A DNA stretch of 64,000 bases from Arthrobacter sp. PsM3 (GCF_030433895.1 NZ_JARUXE010000029.1:1-64000), one strand, 5' to 3'; shown: positions 27,821 to 38,999, counted from the stretch's first letter. The notes: generated by a model from the sequence alone, not told the origin. Translations and numbers: made by a program.

Positions 27821-30384
27821 GCGCCGACGTCGGCCTGGCGGGCGCGGAGCGCACGGGCCACGCCGTCGCGGTTCTCCAGCATCATCCGCCGCAGGGCCGA
27901 GCTGTCTTCCGGCAGCGAGGCCAAGAATTCGTCGGTGCGGTCCACGGTGGCCTGCGTGGTCAGCTGCGCCGGATAGAGTCCGACGACGATCTGCTGGGCC
28001 AGCGCGTGCGTGCGGTCCCGGACGATTCCCGGGACTGCGTCGAAGTATTTCTCGGCGTACGGCTCCAGCAGGGACGTGTCCAGCACCCGGGTGAAGCCGC
28101 TGACGGCCGAACCCTGCAGCGCGTTGGACAGCTCCCCCTTGACCACAATCGAGTCCCAGGCAGCGGCCTTCGCCTCCGGCGTCGGGATGGCGGCCGTGGC
28201 GAGTGCTGCCGCGTTCTGCCCGGTGGCGGTGTTGTCATGCTCCAGCTCGGCGTCGATCTTCTCCTGGCCGGCGCGGCCGCCGGCGACAAGGGAGGTGATC
28301 AGTTCCCAGCGCAGGTCCTGGTCCACGGTGAGACCGTCCAGTGTGAGGCTGCCCTCCAGCAGGCCGGACACGGCGTCGAGCTGGCCGGCGCTGCGGGCCA
28401 GCAGCGCATAGGACTTGACGAACTGCAGCTGCGCGTCGGAGCCGGCCGGGACGCCTGCGGCGAGCTCCCAGAGCCGGTCGGCGGCGGCAACCGTGGTGGC
28501 TTCCTTGTGCTCCGTGGCCACATAGAAATTCAGTGTGGTGGCCAGCTGGCGCAACTGGACCAGGATCACGGAGGAATCGGATTCCTCGGCGATGTTGGCC
28601 AGGATCAGTTCCACGTAGCCGCGGGCCGGGGTTTCGCCGTCGCGGGCCGCATCCCAGGCCGAGCCCCACACGAGGGTGCGGGGAAGGCTCTGGCTGAAGT
28701 CCTTGAGGTGGGCCGTGGCCGTGGCGAGAGACTTCGGGTCGAGGCGGACCTTGGCGTAGGCGAGGTCGTCGTCGTTGAGCAGGACCAGGTCCGGCCGGGC
28801 GAGCGCGGCCAGCGTCGGCACTTCGGTGCGTGCGCCGTCGACATCGAGCTCCTCGCGGTGCACGCGTTCCAGCTTGCCGGCACCGTTGAGGTTGTAGAAG
28901 CCGACGGCGAGCCGGTGCGGGCGGATGGTGGGCTGGGCGTCGGTGGCGGACTGCAGGATCGCGAAGGAGGAGATGGTGCCGTCCTCGCCGACGGACAGTT
29001 CGGGCACGAGCGTGTTGACGCCGGCGGTCTCCAGCCAGAGCCGCCCCCACTGGTCCAGGTCACGGCCGCTGGCTTTCTCAAGCTCGGCCATCAGGTCGCT
29101 GAGTTCGGTGTTCCGCCAGGCGTGCTTGCGGAAGTACTCGCGGACGCCGGCCATGAATTCCTCCGGACCCACCCATGCCACGAGCTGGCGGAGCACCGAG
29201 GCGCCCTTGGCGTAGGTGATGCCGTCGAAGTTCACCTCGACATCCTCCAGGTCGTTGATCTCCGCGAAGATCGGGTGGGTCGTGGGGAGCTGGTCCTGGC
29301 GGTAGGCCCAGGACTTTTCCACCGAGGCAAAGGTGGTCCAGGCGCGGTCGAATTTGGTGTTTTCCACTGCGGCCAGGTGGGACATGTACTCCGCGAAGGA
29401 CTCATTGAGCCAAAGGTCGTTCCACCAGCGCATGGTCACGAGGTCCCCGAACCACATGTGAGCGAGCTCGTGCAGCACCGTAATGGCGCGGCGCTCCACC
29501 TGGGCGTCGGTGACCTTGCTGCGGAAGACGTAGCCTTCCAGGATGGTCACGGCCCCGGCATTCTCCATCGCCCCGGCGTTGAACTCCGGCACGAAGAGCT
29601 GGTCGTACTTCTCGAACGGGTAGGGGCAGCCGAACTGCGCTTCGAAGAACTCGAAGCCCTGGCGGGTCAGCTCAAAGATGTTGTCGGCGTCGAGGTACTG
29701 CATGAGGGACTTGCGGGCGAAAACGCCCAGCGGGGTGACTCTCCCGTCGGCGGAGACGACCTCGCTGCGGACGCACTGGTACGGCCCGGCGATCAGCGCC
29801 GTCACGTAGGAGGAGAGCCGCGGGGTGGGGGTGAATTCCCAGACGGAGCGGGCGCCGCCGTCGGTGCCGGGGATGGTCTCGACCGGCACGGGAGTGGGGG
29901 AGTTGGACACGACATCCCAGTGCGAGGGGGCAATGACCGTGAACGTGAAGCTGGCCTTGAGGTCGGGCTGTTCAAACACGGCGAACATCCGCCGGGAATC
30001 CGGCACCTCGAACTGGGTGTAGAGGTAGACCTCATGGTCCACCGGGTCCACGAAGCGGTGCAGGCCTTCGCCGGTGTTCATGTACGGCGCTTCGGCGACG
30101 ACCAGCAGCTCGTTCTCCGCCGCGAGGTCCGGCAACTGGATGCGGACGCCGTCGGAAACCTCTGCCGGGTCAAGCTCGCGACCGTTGAGGGTCACGCCCA
30201 GCACGGCGTGGGTCACGGCATCGATGAAGGTCGAGGACCCCGGCTTGGCCGAGAACTTCACGGCGGTGGTGGTGCCGAAGACCTTGTCCCCGCGGCTCAG
30301 GTCGAGTTCGACCTCGTAGGAGTCGACGGCGATCAGTTCGGCACGCTCGCGTGCCTCGGCGCGCGTCAGGTTCATTCCAGGCAA
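27817..30384 (-). CDS. pepN: Aminopeptidase N (M1 family metallopeptidase)
   Basis: An 855-residue cytosolic zinc aminopeptidase. It has the exopeptidase motif NAGAMENAGAV (about residues 265-275) and the zinc site HELAHMWFGD, with the distant Glu in WLNESFAEYM (about 303-325). The C-terminal 400 residues form the helical ERAP1-like domain. I start it at the TTG at 30384 because GGAGG lies exactly seven bases upstream; the in-frame ATG at 30375 would be 16 bases away. It removes N-terminal residues from peptides during protein turnover. Confidence 0.93.
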   Translation of the reverse strand: MPGMNLTRAEARERAELIAVDSYEVELDLSRGDKVFGTTTAVKFSAKPGSSTFIDAVTHAVLGVTLNGRELDPAEVSDGVRIQLPDLAAENELLVVAEAPYMNTGEGLHRFVDPVDHEVYLYTQFEVPDSRRMFAVFEQPDLKASFTFTVIAPSHWDVVSNSPTPVPVETIPGTDGGARSVWEFTPTPRLSSYVTALIAGPYQCVRSEVVSADGRVTPLGVFARKSLMQYLDADNIFELTRQGFEFFEAQFGCPYPFEKYDQLFVPEFNAGAMENAGAVTILEGYVFRSKVTDAQVERRAITVLHELAHMWFGDLVTMRWWNDLWLNESFAEYMSHLAAVENTKFDRAWTTFASVEKSWAYRQDQLPTTHPIFAEINDLEDVEVNFDGITYAKGASVLRQLVAWVGPEEFMAGVREYFRKHAWRNTELSDLMAELEKASGRDLDQWGRLWLETAGVNTLVPELSVGEDGTISSFAILQSATDAQPTIRPHRLAVGFYNLNGAGKLERVHREELDVDGARTEVPTLAALARPDLVLLNDDDLAYAKVRLDPKSLATATAHLKDFSQSLPRTLVWGSAWDAARDGETPARGYVELILANIAEESDSSVILVQLRQLATTLNFYVATEHKEATTVAAADRLWELAAGVPAGSDAQLQFVKSYALLARSAGQLDAVSGLLEGSLTLDGLTVDQDLRWELITSLVAGGRAGQEKIDAELEHDNTATGQNAAALATAAIPTPEAKAAAWDSIVVKGELSNALQGSAVSGFTRVLDTSLLEPYAEKYFDAVPGIVRDRTHALAQQIVVGLYPAQLTTQATVDRTDEFLASLPEDSSALRRMMLENRDGVARALRARQADVGA

Positions 30385-30519
30385 AGTTGGGCCTCCGGGG
30401 ATGCTTAGGGACGGGGAACTCGTTACTGTGAAATCATTCTTTCACTTCTGCGGCGCTTGGCAAGTTGTCCGGGTCACACCAAGATACAACGCCGAACCGC
30501 CGGGGGTAGCGTTGGGGAT

Positions 30520-31521
30520 ATGGGAAAGATTCGGGATTCTGTGGATGCCAGGGCACTGCGCTTCGCCGTCGGGTTCCCGGTGATGCTCGCGGCGGCGTTT
30601 GTGGTCTGTTCGTTGCTGATCCGCTCCGATCTGCCCGAGCCGCTCGCGGTCCGCTGGACCGGGAGTGTGGCGGTGGACTTCGCCCCGTTCGGGGCCGTCG
30701 TCGGAGTCGGGGCGGCCATGATCGTGATGATCGGCTGGGCCGTGCTGGTGCAGGCGGCGCCGCTGTCCCGTCCGGCCATCATGCGCCGGATCATGATGGG
30801 CGCCGGACTGTTCGTCAGCCTCTTCATCACCACTGTGCTCGCCGCAGTGCTGGTCGGACAACTCGGCCTGCAGGACGCGAGGCAGGCCCGGGTGGACGTT
30901 GCCGTGCTCGCCATGGGCAGCGGCGCAGCCCTCGGCCTGGGCTTCGTCATGGGTTTCGTCTTTAAGGCCGACGAGCGCTGGTCCACGGACGACGACCGGG
31001 CCATCCAGGCCGCCCTGGCCCGCGAACGTGATCCCGACCTGGCCCGGGACTCGGTGAGCCTGTGGGTGCACGCCCGCAGTTCGGTCTTCGTGATGCTCGG
31101 GATCGCCACCCTGCTTCCGGCCGCCCTCCTCACCGTCGCCGTGCCCTGGCTGGCTGCGCTGCTCGCCGCGCTGGCCCTGCTCGCCGCCGCGTGCCTGTTT
31201 GCCCGCCTCCAGGTGGACCGGAGCGGTCTCCGGGTCTTCGCCGCCGGAATCGTCCGGGTCATGGATGTCCCGGCGGCTGCCATCGAGGCCGCGACGCCGA
31301 AGGAGGTCAGGGCCGCTGACTTCGGCGGCTGGGGTTACCGGAGCAAGGGCACCTCCACGGCGCTGCTGGTCAGCAGCGGACCCGCCGTCGTCGTCGACCG
31401 CTCGGACGGGCGGACCCTGACCGTCAGTGCCGGGAGTGCCACGACGGCGGACAATGTCGCACAGGTGATCTCGCGGGTCGCGGCGCGGGCCCGCCGGACC
31501 GGCGGCGGCACTGATTTGTGA
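30520..31521 (+). CDS. Multi-pass membrane protein, DUF1648-like
   Basis: A 333-residue protein with about six membrane segments. The first (ALRFAVGFPVMLAAAFVVCS) is followed by the conserved SDLPEPLAVRWTGSVAVDFA, the LP..V..HW..-type motif of DUF1648 proteins. The C-terminal 100 residues are soluble and strand-rich (LQVDRSGLRVFAAGIVRVMD, YRSKGTSTALLVSSGPAVVV). A role in sensing or transport is possible, but none is shown. The start at 30520 is chosen because upstream in-frame sequence looks non-coding. Confidence 0.7.
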   Translation: MGKIRDSVDARALRFAVGFPVMLAAAFVVCSLLIRSDLPEPLAVRWTGSVAVDFAPFGAVVGVGAAMIVMIGWAVLVQAAPLSRPAIMRRIMMGAGLFVSLFITTVLAAVLVGQLGLQDARQARVDVAVLAMGSGAALGLGFVMGFVFKADERWSTDDDRAIQAALARERDPDLARDSVSLWVHARSSVFVMLGIATLLPAALLTVAVPWLAALLAALALLAAACLFARLQVDRSGLRVFAAGIVRVMDVPAAAIEAATPKEVRAADFGGWGYRSKGTSTALLVSSGPAVVVDRSDGRTLTVSAGSATTADNVAQVISRVAARARRTGGGTDL

Positions 31522-31638
31522 AGTCCGGCCGGCCGCTGAACAAGCCCGCCGGCCCGCGCCCTAGTAGGCTGGTAACAGCCTCCAGACCGCCCGCAGCCCA
31601 CGTGATTCCACTGATCTGCCCCACTGAACGGAAACGCC

Positions 31639-32130
31639 GTGACCCCAACCGATCTCCCGCGCGTGCACATCGCCACCGACCACGCCGGTATGGAACTCAG
31701 CGCCCATCTCGTCCGGCACCTCGGCGCCAAGGGCTACGAGGTGGTCGACCACGGACCCAAGGTCTACGACGCGCTGGATGACTACCCCTCGTTCTGCATC
31801 AACGCCGCGCTCGCAGTGGTGGCGGACCAGGAAGCAGGCACCAGCGCCCTCGGGATCGTCCTGGGCGGCTCCGGCAACGGCGAACAGATTGCCGCCAACA
31901 AGGTCAAGGGCGTCCGGGCCGCACTGGCCTGGAACCTGTCCACCGCGAAGCTGGCGCGCGACCACAACGACGCCAATGTGGTCGCCGTCGGCGGCCGCCA
32001 GCACAGCGTCGACGAGGCCACCGAAATCATTGAAGCGTTCCTGGCCGAACCTTTCAGCAACGACGAACGCCACGTCCGCCGGATCGGCAAAATCGCCACC
32101 TACGAGCGCACCGGCGAGGTCGTCGCCTAG
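31639..32130 (+). CDS. rpiB: Ribose-5-phosphate isomerase, RpiB family
   Basis: A 163-residue RpiB/LacA-type sugar phosphate isomerase started at a GTG. Motifs are VHIATDHAGMELSAHLVRHL (substrate-binding Asp-His), GYEVVDHGP, the GIVLGGSGNGEQIAANKVKG loop in which most RpiB enzymes have GTGIG, and AALAWNLSTAKLARDHNDAN. It interconverts ribulose-5-phosphate and ribose-5-phosphate in the pentose phosphate pathway. Actinobacterial RpiB lacks the Cys of the E. coli enzyme, and Ser in GGSGNG fits that type. The next gene starts on its stop codon. Confidence 0.9.
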   Translation: MTPTDLPRVHIATDHAGMELSAHLVRHLGAKGYEVVDHGPKVYDALDDYPSFCINAALAVVADQEAGTSALGIVLGGSGNGEQIAANKVKGVRAALAWNLSTAKLARDHNDANVVAVGGRQHSVDEATEIIEAFLAEPFSNDERHVRRIGKIATYERTGEVVA

Positions 32131-33047
32131 TGCCGGAAGGGCATTCCGTCCACCGTCTGGCCCGCCAGTTCGGGGACGTCTTCGCGGGGGAGCGGCTGGC
32201 GGTCTCGAGTCCGCAGGGGCGTTTCGCCCAGGGCGCGGCGCTGCTGGACGGCCACACCCTCACCGGCTCGGCCGCGCACGGCAAGCACCTCTTCCTGGAG
32301 TTCGAGCACGGGCTGCTATTACATGTCCACCTCGGCCTCTACGGCGCCTGGGACTTCGGCGGCGACGCCGGCTTCCGTGGAGCGTCCAGCATCGGCGCGC
32401 CCCGCAAAGTGGGGGAGCGGGAGGTCTACGACGACGGGGAAGCGGCTGGGCCGGCCCGGTACCAGGGGCCGCCCGCACCGGTCGGTGCCGTCCGCGTCCG
32501 GATCGCCAGCGCCCACGGCTGGGCCGATCTCCGCGGTGCGACCACCTGCGAGGCGGTCACGGAGGCGGAGGCGGAGGCCGTGCTGGCACGGCTCGGTCCT
32601 GACCCGCTGCGCAACCTGCCCGGGGACCGGGAGTCCTTTGTTGCCGGCCTCCTGGCCAGGCGCACGCCGCTGGCGGCCCTGCTGATGGACCAGAAGGCCA
32701 TTGCCGGCGTCGGGAACGTCTACCGCGCCGAACTGCTGTTCCGGCAGCGCCTGGACCCCTGGCTGCCGGGGCAGGGGCTGTCCGGGGAGGCAGCGGGCCG
32801 GCTCTGGGACGACACCGTCGCGGTGATGTCCGACGGCGTCCGCGACGGCCGGATCATCACCACGCCCCCGCACTACTGGGGCGCACCCGGGGCCGGGGGA
32901 TCCCGCGGCGGCCTGCCCGCCCCGGAGGAGTCCCACTTCGTCTACCGGCGGCAGGGACTCGACTGCCGCCACTGCGGCACGCCGGTGGCCCTGACCGAGC
33001 TCGGCGCCCGCAAGCTGTACTGGTGCCCGGCCTGCCAGTCCGGCTGA
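32130..33047 (+). CDS. nei: Fpg/Nei family DNA glycosylase (endonuclease VIII-like)
   Basis: A 305-residue base-excision repair enzyme. After initiator removal the N-terminus is PEGHSVHRLARQF, with catalytic Pro2 and Glu3. It has HGKHLFLEFEHGLLLHVHLG, the helix-two-turn-helix VKAIAGVGN-like MDQKAIAGVGNVYRAELLFR, and a C-terminal zinc finger (CRHCGTPVALTELGARKLYW, CPAC). Start GTG shares one base with the rpiB stop (TAGTG), so they are co-translated. It excises oxidised bases. The PEGH start fits Nei rather than Fpg. Confidence 0.88.
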   Translation: MPEGHSVHRLARQFGDVFAGERLAVSSPQGRFAQGAALLDGHTLTGSAAHGKHLFLEFEHGLLLHVHLGLYGAWDFGGDAGFRGASSIGAPRKVGEREVYDDGEAAGPARYQGPPAPVGAVRVRIASAHGWADLRGATTCEAVTEAEAEAVLARLGPDPLRNLPGDRESFVAGLLARRTPLAALLMDQKAIAGVGNVYRAELLFRQRLDPWLPGQGLSGEAAGRLWDDTVAVMSDGVRDGRIITTPPHYWGAPGAGGSRGGLPAPEESHFVYRRQGLDCRHCGTPVALTELGARKLYWCPACQSG

Positions 33048-33272
33048 CGCATGGGCTTGGAACACCTGCTGGACCCGGGAACAGCTGCGGGACCCGACGT
33101 GGGCCGGCGTACCCCCGGCGGGGCGCCATTGGCTGCGCCCGGGGGCGCCTTTGGCTGTCCTTCCGGGTCGTAGCCCCGCTATTTGCGGCGTGTCCGTGTC
33201 AAAGTAGCCCCGAAGCGCGTCCAAGACGGCCCGATCGGGCTCCCGGGAGCCGGAGCCCGGGACCCGGAGATG
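33048..33272. other. Intergenic stretch, no gene seen
   Basis: This stretch lies between the glycosylase gene and the tRNA-Gly terminator. It contains GC-rich partial repeats (for example GACCCGG and GGGACCC elements near 33073 and 33249) but no convincing coding sequence. Confidence 0.35.
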
Positions 33273-33297
33273 AAAAAAGCCCCTCCGGAGAGGGGCT
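33273..33297 (-). terminator. Intrinsic terminator of tRNA-Gly
   Basis: On the minus strand AGCCCCTC-TCCG-GAGGGGCT is followed by TTTTT. It is a textbook intrinsic terminator 18 bases downstream of the tRNA. Confidence 0.9.
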
Positions 33298-33314
33298 ACT
33301 TCGTCATATTTCGG

Positions 33315-33385
33315 AGGGGACGACGGGAATCGAACCCGCATCATCAGTTTGGAAGACTGAGGCTTTACCACTAAGCTACGTCCCC
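33315..33385 (-). tRNA. tRNA-Gly(UCC)
   Basis: Acceptor GGGGACG/CGTCCCC, D arm GCTT-AGTGGTA-AAGC, anticodon arm TCAGT-CTTCCAA-ACTGA with anticodon TCC, and T arm CGGGT-TCGATTC. CCA is not encoded. A strong terminator follows. Confidence 0.95.
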
Positions 33386-33516
33386 GGGAACATGCTGGAA
33401 CTTCAGCAAAACTTCCGGACGGCTGTTGAAGCCGGATACAACTAAACCTAATTCAGGGCCCCGGTGTCAAATGTGCAAACCGGCGCGATTTGACCGTAGA
33501 CTGTTCTGTGCACTTA

Positions 33517-33591
33517 CGGGGTGTAGCTCAGCTTGGCTAGAGCGCCTGCTTTGGGAGCAGGAAGTCGCAGGTTCAAATCCTGTCACCCCGA
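33517..33591 (+). tRNA. tRNA-Pro(UGG)
   Basis: Acceptor CGGGGTG/CACCCCG, D arm with AGCTTGGCTAGAGC, anticodon arm CCTGC-TTTGGGA-GCAGG with anticodon TGG, and T arm GCAGG-TTCAAAT-CCTGT. CCA is not encoded. It lies 68 bases upstream of tig on the same strand and may share its transcript. Confidence 0.95.
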
Positions 33592-33659
33592 CTCTGCAAG
33601 TACTGCCAGACCCTTGGCAGTGCAGAACCCCACCCCCTAAAACCAGGAGTACTTAGACT

Positions 33660-35054
33660 GTGAAGAGCGCTGTCGAGAACCTCACCCCCACGCGGGTCAA
33701 GCTCAATGTTGAGGTCCCCTTTGAGGAATTGAAGCCCAGCATCGCAGAGGCATACAAGACTGTTGCTTCGCAGATCCAGGTTCCCGGTTTCCGCAAGGGC
33801 AAGGTCCCCTCCAAGCTCATTGACCAGCGCGTTGGCCGCGGCTACGTGCTGGAGACTGCCATCAACGATGGCCTCAACGGCTGGTACCAGGCAGCCGTTC
33901 AGGAAACCGGCATCCGCCCGCTGAGCCGTCCCGAGGTCGAAATCACCGAGGTGCCGGACCCGTCCGCCACCGACGGTGAACTCAAGTTCCACGCCGAGGT
34001 TGACGTCCGCCCCGAGATCGAACTGCCTGACTACGCCGGCATCAAGGTTGAGGTTGCCGCCGCTGAGTCCACCGACGCCGACGTCGACAAGGCCCTGGAC
34101 GAACTCCGCGGCCGCTTCGGCACGCTGAAGTCCGTGGACCGCCCCGCCGCGGACAAGGACTTCCTGACCATCGACATCACCGCCACCATCGACGGCGCCG
34201 AGGTTGATTCCGCCACCGGCCTGTCCTACCAGGTTGGCGCCGGCACCATGCTCGAAGGCCTCGACGAAGCCGTCACGGGCCTCAGCGCCGACGAGGACGC
34301 CATCTTCGACACCACCCTCGTGGGCGGCGAGCACGCCGGCGAGTCCGCCCAGGTCAAGGTGGTCGTCAAGTCGGTCAAGGAGCGCGAGCTTCCCGAGGCT
34401 GACGATGACTTCGCCCAGCTCGCCTCCGAATTCGACACCCTGGCCGAACTGCGCGAGGACCTCGCGAAGCAGGCAGCAGAGTCCAAGGTCGTCGAGCAGG
34501 GCGTCGAAGCCCGTGACAAGGTCCTCGACAAGCTCGTCGAACTCGTAGCGGTACCCGTCCCGGACTCCGTCGTCGAAGAGCAGCTCGAGCAGCACTTCAA
34601 CGCCGAGAACGCCCACGGCGAAGGCGAGCACGACACCGAGGAGCACCGCGCCGAGGTCAAGGCCAACACCGAGCGCGCCTTCCAGAACGAGATCATCCTT
34701 GACGCCATCGCGGAAAAGGAAGAAGTCAATGTCAGCCAGAACGAGCTGATCGACTACATCGTCACCACCGCCGGCCAGTACGGCATGGATCCGAACCAGT
34801 TCGCCCAGATCATCGATCAGAGCGGCCAGGTCCCGATGATGGTCTCAGAGGTGCGCCGCCGCAAGGCACTGGCTGTCGTTCTGGGCCAGGCCGAGGTCAC
34901 CGACTCCGAGGGCAACAAGGTTGACCTGAGCGACTTCGTCCGCCCCGGCGGCGAAGAGGCACCGGTTGAGGCTGCCGAGACCGAGGAAACCGCTTCCGAA
35001 GAAGCAGCCACCGAGACCGCGAAGAACGATGACCCGGCAGCAGTGAAGTTCTAA
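33660..35054 (+). CDS. tig: Trigger factor
   Basis: A 464-residue ribosome-associated chaperone started at GTG with AGGAG ten bases upstream. The N-terminal ribosome-binding domain has the signature [13 protein letters not shown] (residues 41-53, in GFRKGK form). The PPIase FKBP-like domain covers about 150-245 ([20 protein letters not shown] and [17 protein letters not shown]), and the helical C-terminal arms end in an acidic, Glu/Ala-rich tail. It catches nascent chains at the exit tunnel. Next come clpP1, clpP2 and clpX, the common bacterial order. Confidence 0.96.
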   Translation: MKSAVENLTPTRVKLNVEVPFEELKPSIAEAYKTVASQIQVPGFRKGKVPSKLIDQRVGRGYVLETAINDGLNGWYQAAVQETGIRPLSRPEVEITEVPDPSATDGELKFHAEVDVRPEIELPDYAGIKVEVAAAESTDADVDKALDELRGRFGTLKSVDRPAADKDFLTIDITATIDGAEVDSATGLSYQVGAGTMLEGLDEAVTGLSADEDAIFDTTLVGGEHAGESAQVKVVVKSVKERELPEADDDFAQLASEFDTLAELREDLAKQAAESKVVEQGVEARDKVLDKLVELVAVPVPDSVVEEQLEQHFNAENAHGEGEHDTEEHRAEVKANTERAFQNEIILDAIAEKEEVNVSQNELIDYIVTTAGQYGMDPNQFAQIIDQSGQVPMMVSEVRRRKALAVVLGQAEVTDSEGNKVDLSDFVRPGGEEAPVEAAETEETASEEAATETAKNDDPAAVKF

Positions 35055-35076
35055 TACTTTCTGTTCCCGTAATTCC

Positions 35077-35116
35077 GCCGCACCCCCGGATCTTTGATCC
35101 GGGGGTGCGGCTTTTT
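35077..35116 (+). terminator. Intrinsic terminator of tig
   Basis: A 16-bp stem, GCCGCACCCCCGGATC (35077-35092) with GATCCGGGGGTGCGGC (35096-35111), a TTT loop, and TTTTT immediately after. It separates tig from the clpP genes. Confidence 0.93.
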
Positions 35117-35271
35117 AAGCCCACGATGAACCCTCCCGGGCAATCGTGCGCCGTCAGCGAACAGCCCCGCGCCTGAGCACAAAGCGGGAAGGAAAACCGT
35201 TAGTGTCCATGTAGGAAAGTTCAGTGATGTCGTCCAGTGGCGTCACCGTCGCCAGCGAGAGGTAAGTACAT

Positions 35272-35940
35272 ATGTCACAGCAAGCAGGGGCACCCCGGAT
35301 GGCTACTGTCGATCCGGCAGCCCAGGATAACTACATTTACAACCGCCTGCTGAAAGAGCGCATCATCTGGCTCGGCTCCGAGGTCCGCGACGAGAACGCC
35401 AACGCGATCTGCTCGCAGCTGCTGCTGCTCTCGGCCGAGAACCCCGAGAAGGATATCTACCTCTACATCAACTCACCGGGCGGCTCCGTCACCGCCGGCA
35501 TGGCCATCTATGACACCATGCAGTTCATCCCGAACGACGTCGTCACCGTCGCCACCGGCCTCGCCGCCTCGATGGGGCAGTTCCTGCTCTCCTCCGGCAC
35601 CAAGGGCAAGCGCTACGCCACCCCCAACGCCCGCATCCTGATGCACCAGCCCTCCGGCGGCATCGGCGGCACGGCCTCGGACATCAAGATCCAGGCCGAG
35701 CTCATCCTGCACATGAAGAAGGTCATGGCCGAACTGACGGCCGACCAGACCGGGCAGACCGTCGAGACCATCCTCAAGGACAACGACCGCGACAAGTGGT
35801 TCACGGCCAAGGAAGCCCTCGAGTACGGCTTCTTCGACAAGATCGCGGCGCACGCCGGATCCGTGGCCGGCGGCGGCGGAACCAACGCAGACTCCACCGG
35901 CTCGGTCACCGACTCGACCGACACTGCCACCGAGAACTGA
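35272..35940 (+). CDS. clpP1: ATP-dependent Clp protease proteolytic subunit 1
   Basis: A 222-residue serine peptidase. The catalytic triad is Ser100 (GLAASMGQF), His125 (ILMHQPSGG) and Asp174 ([13 protein letters not shown]). The [18 protein letters not shown] block is typical. The C-terminus has an extra Gly/Ser/Thr-rich tail of about 25 residues. In actinobacteria ClpP1 and ClpP2 form a mixed two-ring chamber opened by ClpX or ClpC1. clpP2 starts 38 bases downstream, so the two are co-transcribed. Confidence 0.95.
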   Translation: MSQQAGAPRMATVDPAAQDNYIYNRLLKERIIWLGSEVRDENANAICSQLLLLSAENPEKDIYLYINSPGGSVTAGMAIYDTMQFIPNDVVTVATGLAASMGQFLLSSGTKGKRYATPNARILMHQPSGGIGGTASDIKIQAELILHMKKVMAELTADQTGQTVETILKDNDRDKWFTAKEALEYGFFDKIAAHAGSVAGGGGTNADSTGSVTDSTDTATEN

Positions 35941-35978
35941 CCGGCACGTAGACAGCAATGAATTCAGGAGCAATGAAC

Positions 35979-36638
35979 ATGAACTACAACTTCGGTTCGA
36001 CTGCCGGTAACCTGCCGAGCAGCCGCTACGTGCTGCCGCAGTTTGAAGAGCGCACCCCCTACGGCTTCAAGCGCCAGGACCCGTACACCAAGCTGTTCGA
36101 GGACCGCATCATCTTCCTCGGTGTCCAGGTTGACGACGCCTCTGCTGACGACGTGATGGCACAGCTGCTGGTGCTCGAGTCCACCGACCCGGACCGCGAC
36201 ATCACGCTGTACATCAACTCCCCGGGCGGCTCGTTCACCGCCATGACCGCGATCTACGACACCATGACGTACATCCGCCCGGAGATCCAGACTGTCTGCC
36301 TCGGCCAGGCCGCCAGTGCCGCCGCCGTACTCCTCGCCGCCGGAACTCCGGGCAAGCGCCTCGCCCTGCCGAACGCCCGCGTCCTGATCCACCAGCCCTC
36401 GCTCTCCGGCGGCCAGGGCGGCCAGGCTTCCGACCTCGAAATCCAGGCCGCCGAGGTTATGCGCATGCGGTCCTGGCTCGAGGACACCCTGGCCAAGCAC
36501 TCCGGCCGGACGCCGGAGCAGGTCAACAACGACATTGAGCGCGACAAGATCCTCACCGCGGCCGAGGCCATGCAGTACGGCCTGATCGACCAGGTGCTGG
36601 ATTCCCGCAAGATGAAGCCCCAGGCAATCACCAAGTAG
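35979..36638 (+). CDS. clpP2: ATP-dependent Clp protease proteolytic subunit 2
   Basis: A 219-residue protein from the ATG at 35979, chosen because AGGAG lies eight bases upstream; ATGs at 35958 and 35973 lie in front of or too near this site. The triad is Ser113 (GQAASAAAV), His138 ([10 protein letters not shown]) and Asp189 ([13 protein letters not shown]). [17 protein letters not shown] is conserved. It forms the second ring of the ClpP1P2 protease, which is essential in mycobacteria. A long hairpin terminator follows. Confidence 0.95.
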   Translation: MNYNFGSTAGNLPSSRYVLPQFEERTPYGFKRQDPYTKLFEDRIIFLGVQVDDASADDVMAQLLVLESTDPDRDITLYINSPGGSFTAMTAIYDTMTYIRPEIQTVCLGQAASAAAVLLAAGTPGKRLALPNARVLIHQPSLSGGQGGQASDLEIQAAEVMRMRSWLEDTLAKHSGRTPEQVNNDIERDKILTAAEAMQYGLIDQVLDSRKMKPQAITK

Positions 36639-36664
36639 CGGATCATCGTGTAACAAGCAGTACC

Positions 36665-36706
36665 CGACGCCGGTGCGGCCCACTTTAAGTGGCCGCACCG
36701 GCGTCG
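36665..36706 (+). terminator. 16-bp hairpin after clpP2
   Basis: CGACGCCGGTGCGGCC (36665-36680) pairs perfectly with GGCCGCACCGGCGTCG (36691-36706) around CACTTTAAGT. There is only a weak pyrimidine tail (GCTTTCC). It separates clpP2 from clpX, which then needs its own promoter. Confidence 0.75.
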
Positions 36707-36853
36707 GCTTTCCACCCAACAGGCCCAAAGTGACCTAGAGTGGAACATGTCACGGCTCCGTCCCGGAGGGATCGTCCGTGATTCCAGTAACGGGTGCAGC
36801 GCTGCGCGGGAGATCGACAGAGCCGGCAGCAAGATACTAAAAGGGGTTCACAT

Positions 36854-38134
<1,281 letters not shown>

Positions 38135-38237
38135 TCCGGAATAAACACGCGGCACCCATCGCTGTCACCTGTGACGTGCCAAGCCGTTGAGCCGGCGCAG
38201 CGCACCATTTCCCGCAGACTTCCCTAGGAGATCACCT

Positions 38238-38882
38238 GTGTCTGAATCCCTGAACAAGCAAGCAGAGACCACAGCAGAGACCAACAGCGCGGACTTCTGG
38301 TTCGACCCGATGTGCCCGTTCGCCTGGGTGACGTCCCGCTGGATCGGCGAGGTGGAAGGCGTCCGCGACATCCGCACCGAATGGCACGTTATGAGCCTGG
38401 CCGTGCTGAATGAGGGCCGTGACGAACTGCCCGAGGAGTACAAGGAGTTCCTGGTTAAGGCCTGGGCCCCGGTGCGTGTGATCACCGCTGCCGCCGAGCA
38501 GCACGGCCCCCAGTACGTCAAGGCGCTTTACGATGCCATGGGCACCAAGATCCACAACGAGGCCAACAAGGACATCGCCGAGGTCATCGCGAAGTCCCTC
38601 GCTGAGGTGGGCCTGCCGGCGGAACTGGCGGCGGCGGGGGAAAGCGAAAAATTCGACGCAGCCCTGCGCACAAGCCACGAGGCCGGGATCACCCTGGTGG
38701 GCCAGGACGTGGGCACACCTGTCGTCTCGTTCAACGGGACTGCTTTCTTCGGCCCCGTACTGACCCGCATCCCGCGGGGCGAGGAAGCCGGGCGCCTGTG
38801 GGATGCCTCGGTGGCCCTGGCGTCGTTCCCGTACTTCTTCGAGATTAAGCGCAGCCGGACCGAAGACCCGGTCTTCAACTAG
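38238..38882 (+). CDS. DsbA-like protein, mycothiol-dependent nitroreductase (Rv2466c) family
   Basis: A 214-residue protein started at GTG with AGGAG eight bases upstream. It has the family pattern ADFWFDPMCPFAWVTSRW with the nucleophilic Cys26, a helical insert, and VGQDVGTPVVSFNGTAFFGP with the cis-Pro loop. The usual CxxC is here C-P-F-A, so the second Cys is replaced by Ala29 and a one-Cys, mycothiol-linked mechanism would be required. There is no signal peptide, so it is cytosolic. It is downstream of clpX with its own ribosome site. Confidence 0.8.
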   Translation: MSESLNKQAETTAETNSADFWFDPMCPFAWVTSRWIGEVEGVRDIRTEWHVMSLAVLNEGRDELPEEYKEFLVKAWAPVRVITAAAEQHGPQYVKALYDAMGTKIHNEANKDIAEVIAKSLAEVGLPAELAAAGESEKFDAALRTSHEAGITLVGQDVGTPVVSFNGTAFFGPVLTRIPRGEEAGRLWDASVALASFPYFFEIKRSRTEDPVFN

Positions 38883-38923
38883 CGCCTCCCGCCGGGCGCA
38901 GAACGGCGCTTCCGGGCAGCAAC

Positions 38924-38965
38924 GGGCCCCGCAAGAACTACTTCGATGTAGTTCTTCCGGGGCCC
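38924..38965 (+). terminator. Hairpin after the DsbA-like gene
   Basis: GGGCCCCGCAAGAACTA (38924-38940) pairs with TAGTTCTTCCGGGGCCC (38949-38965) with a single internal mismatch around CTTCGATG. Followed by TTGCGC. It is a likely terminator, possibly bidirectional. Confidence 0.75.
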
Positions 38966-38999
38966 TTGCGCATCCGGAACGACGGGAGAACAATTGAAT

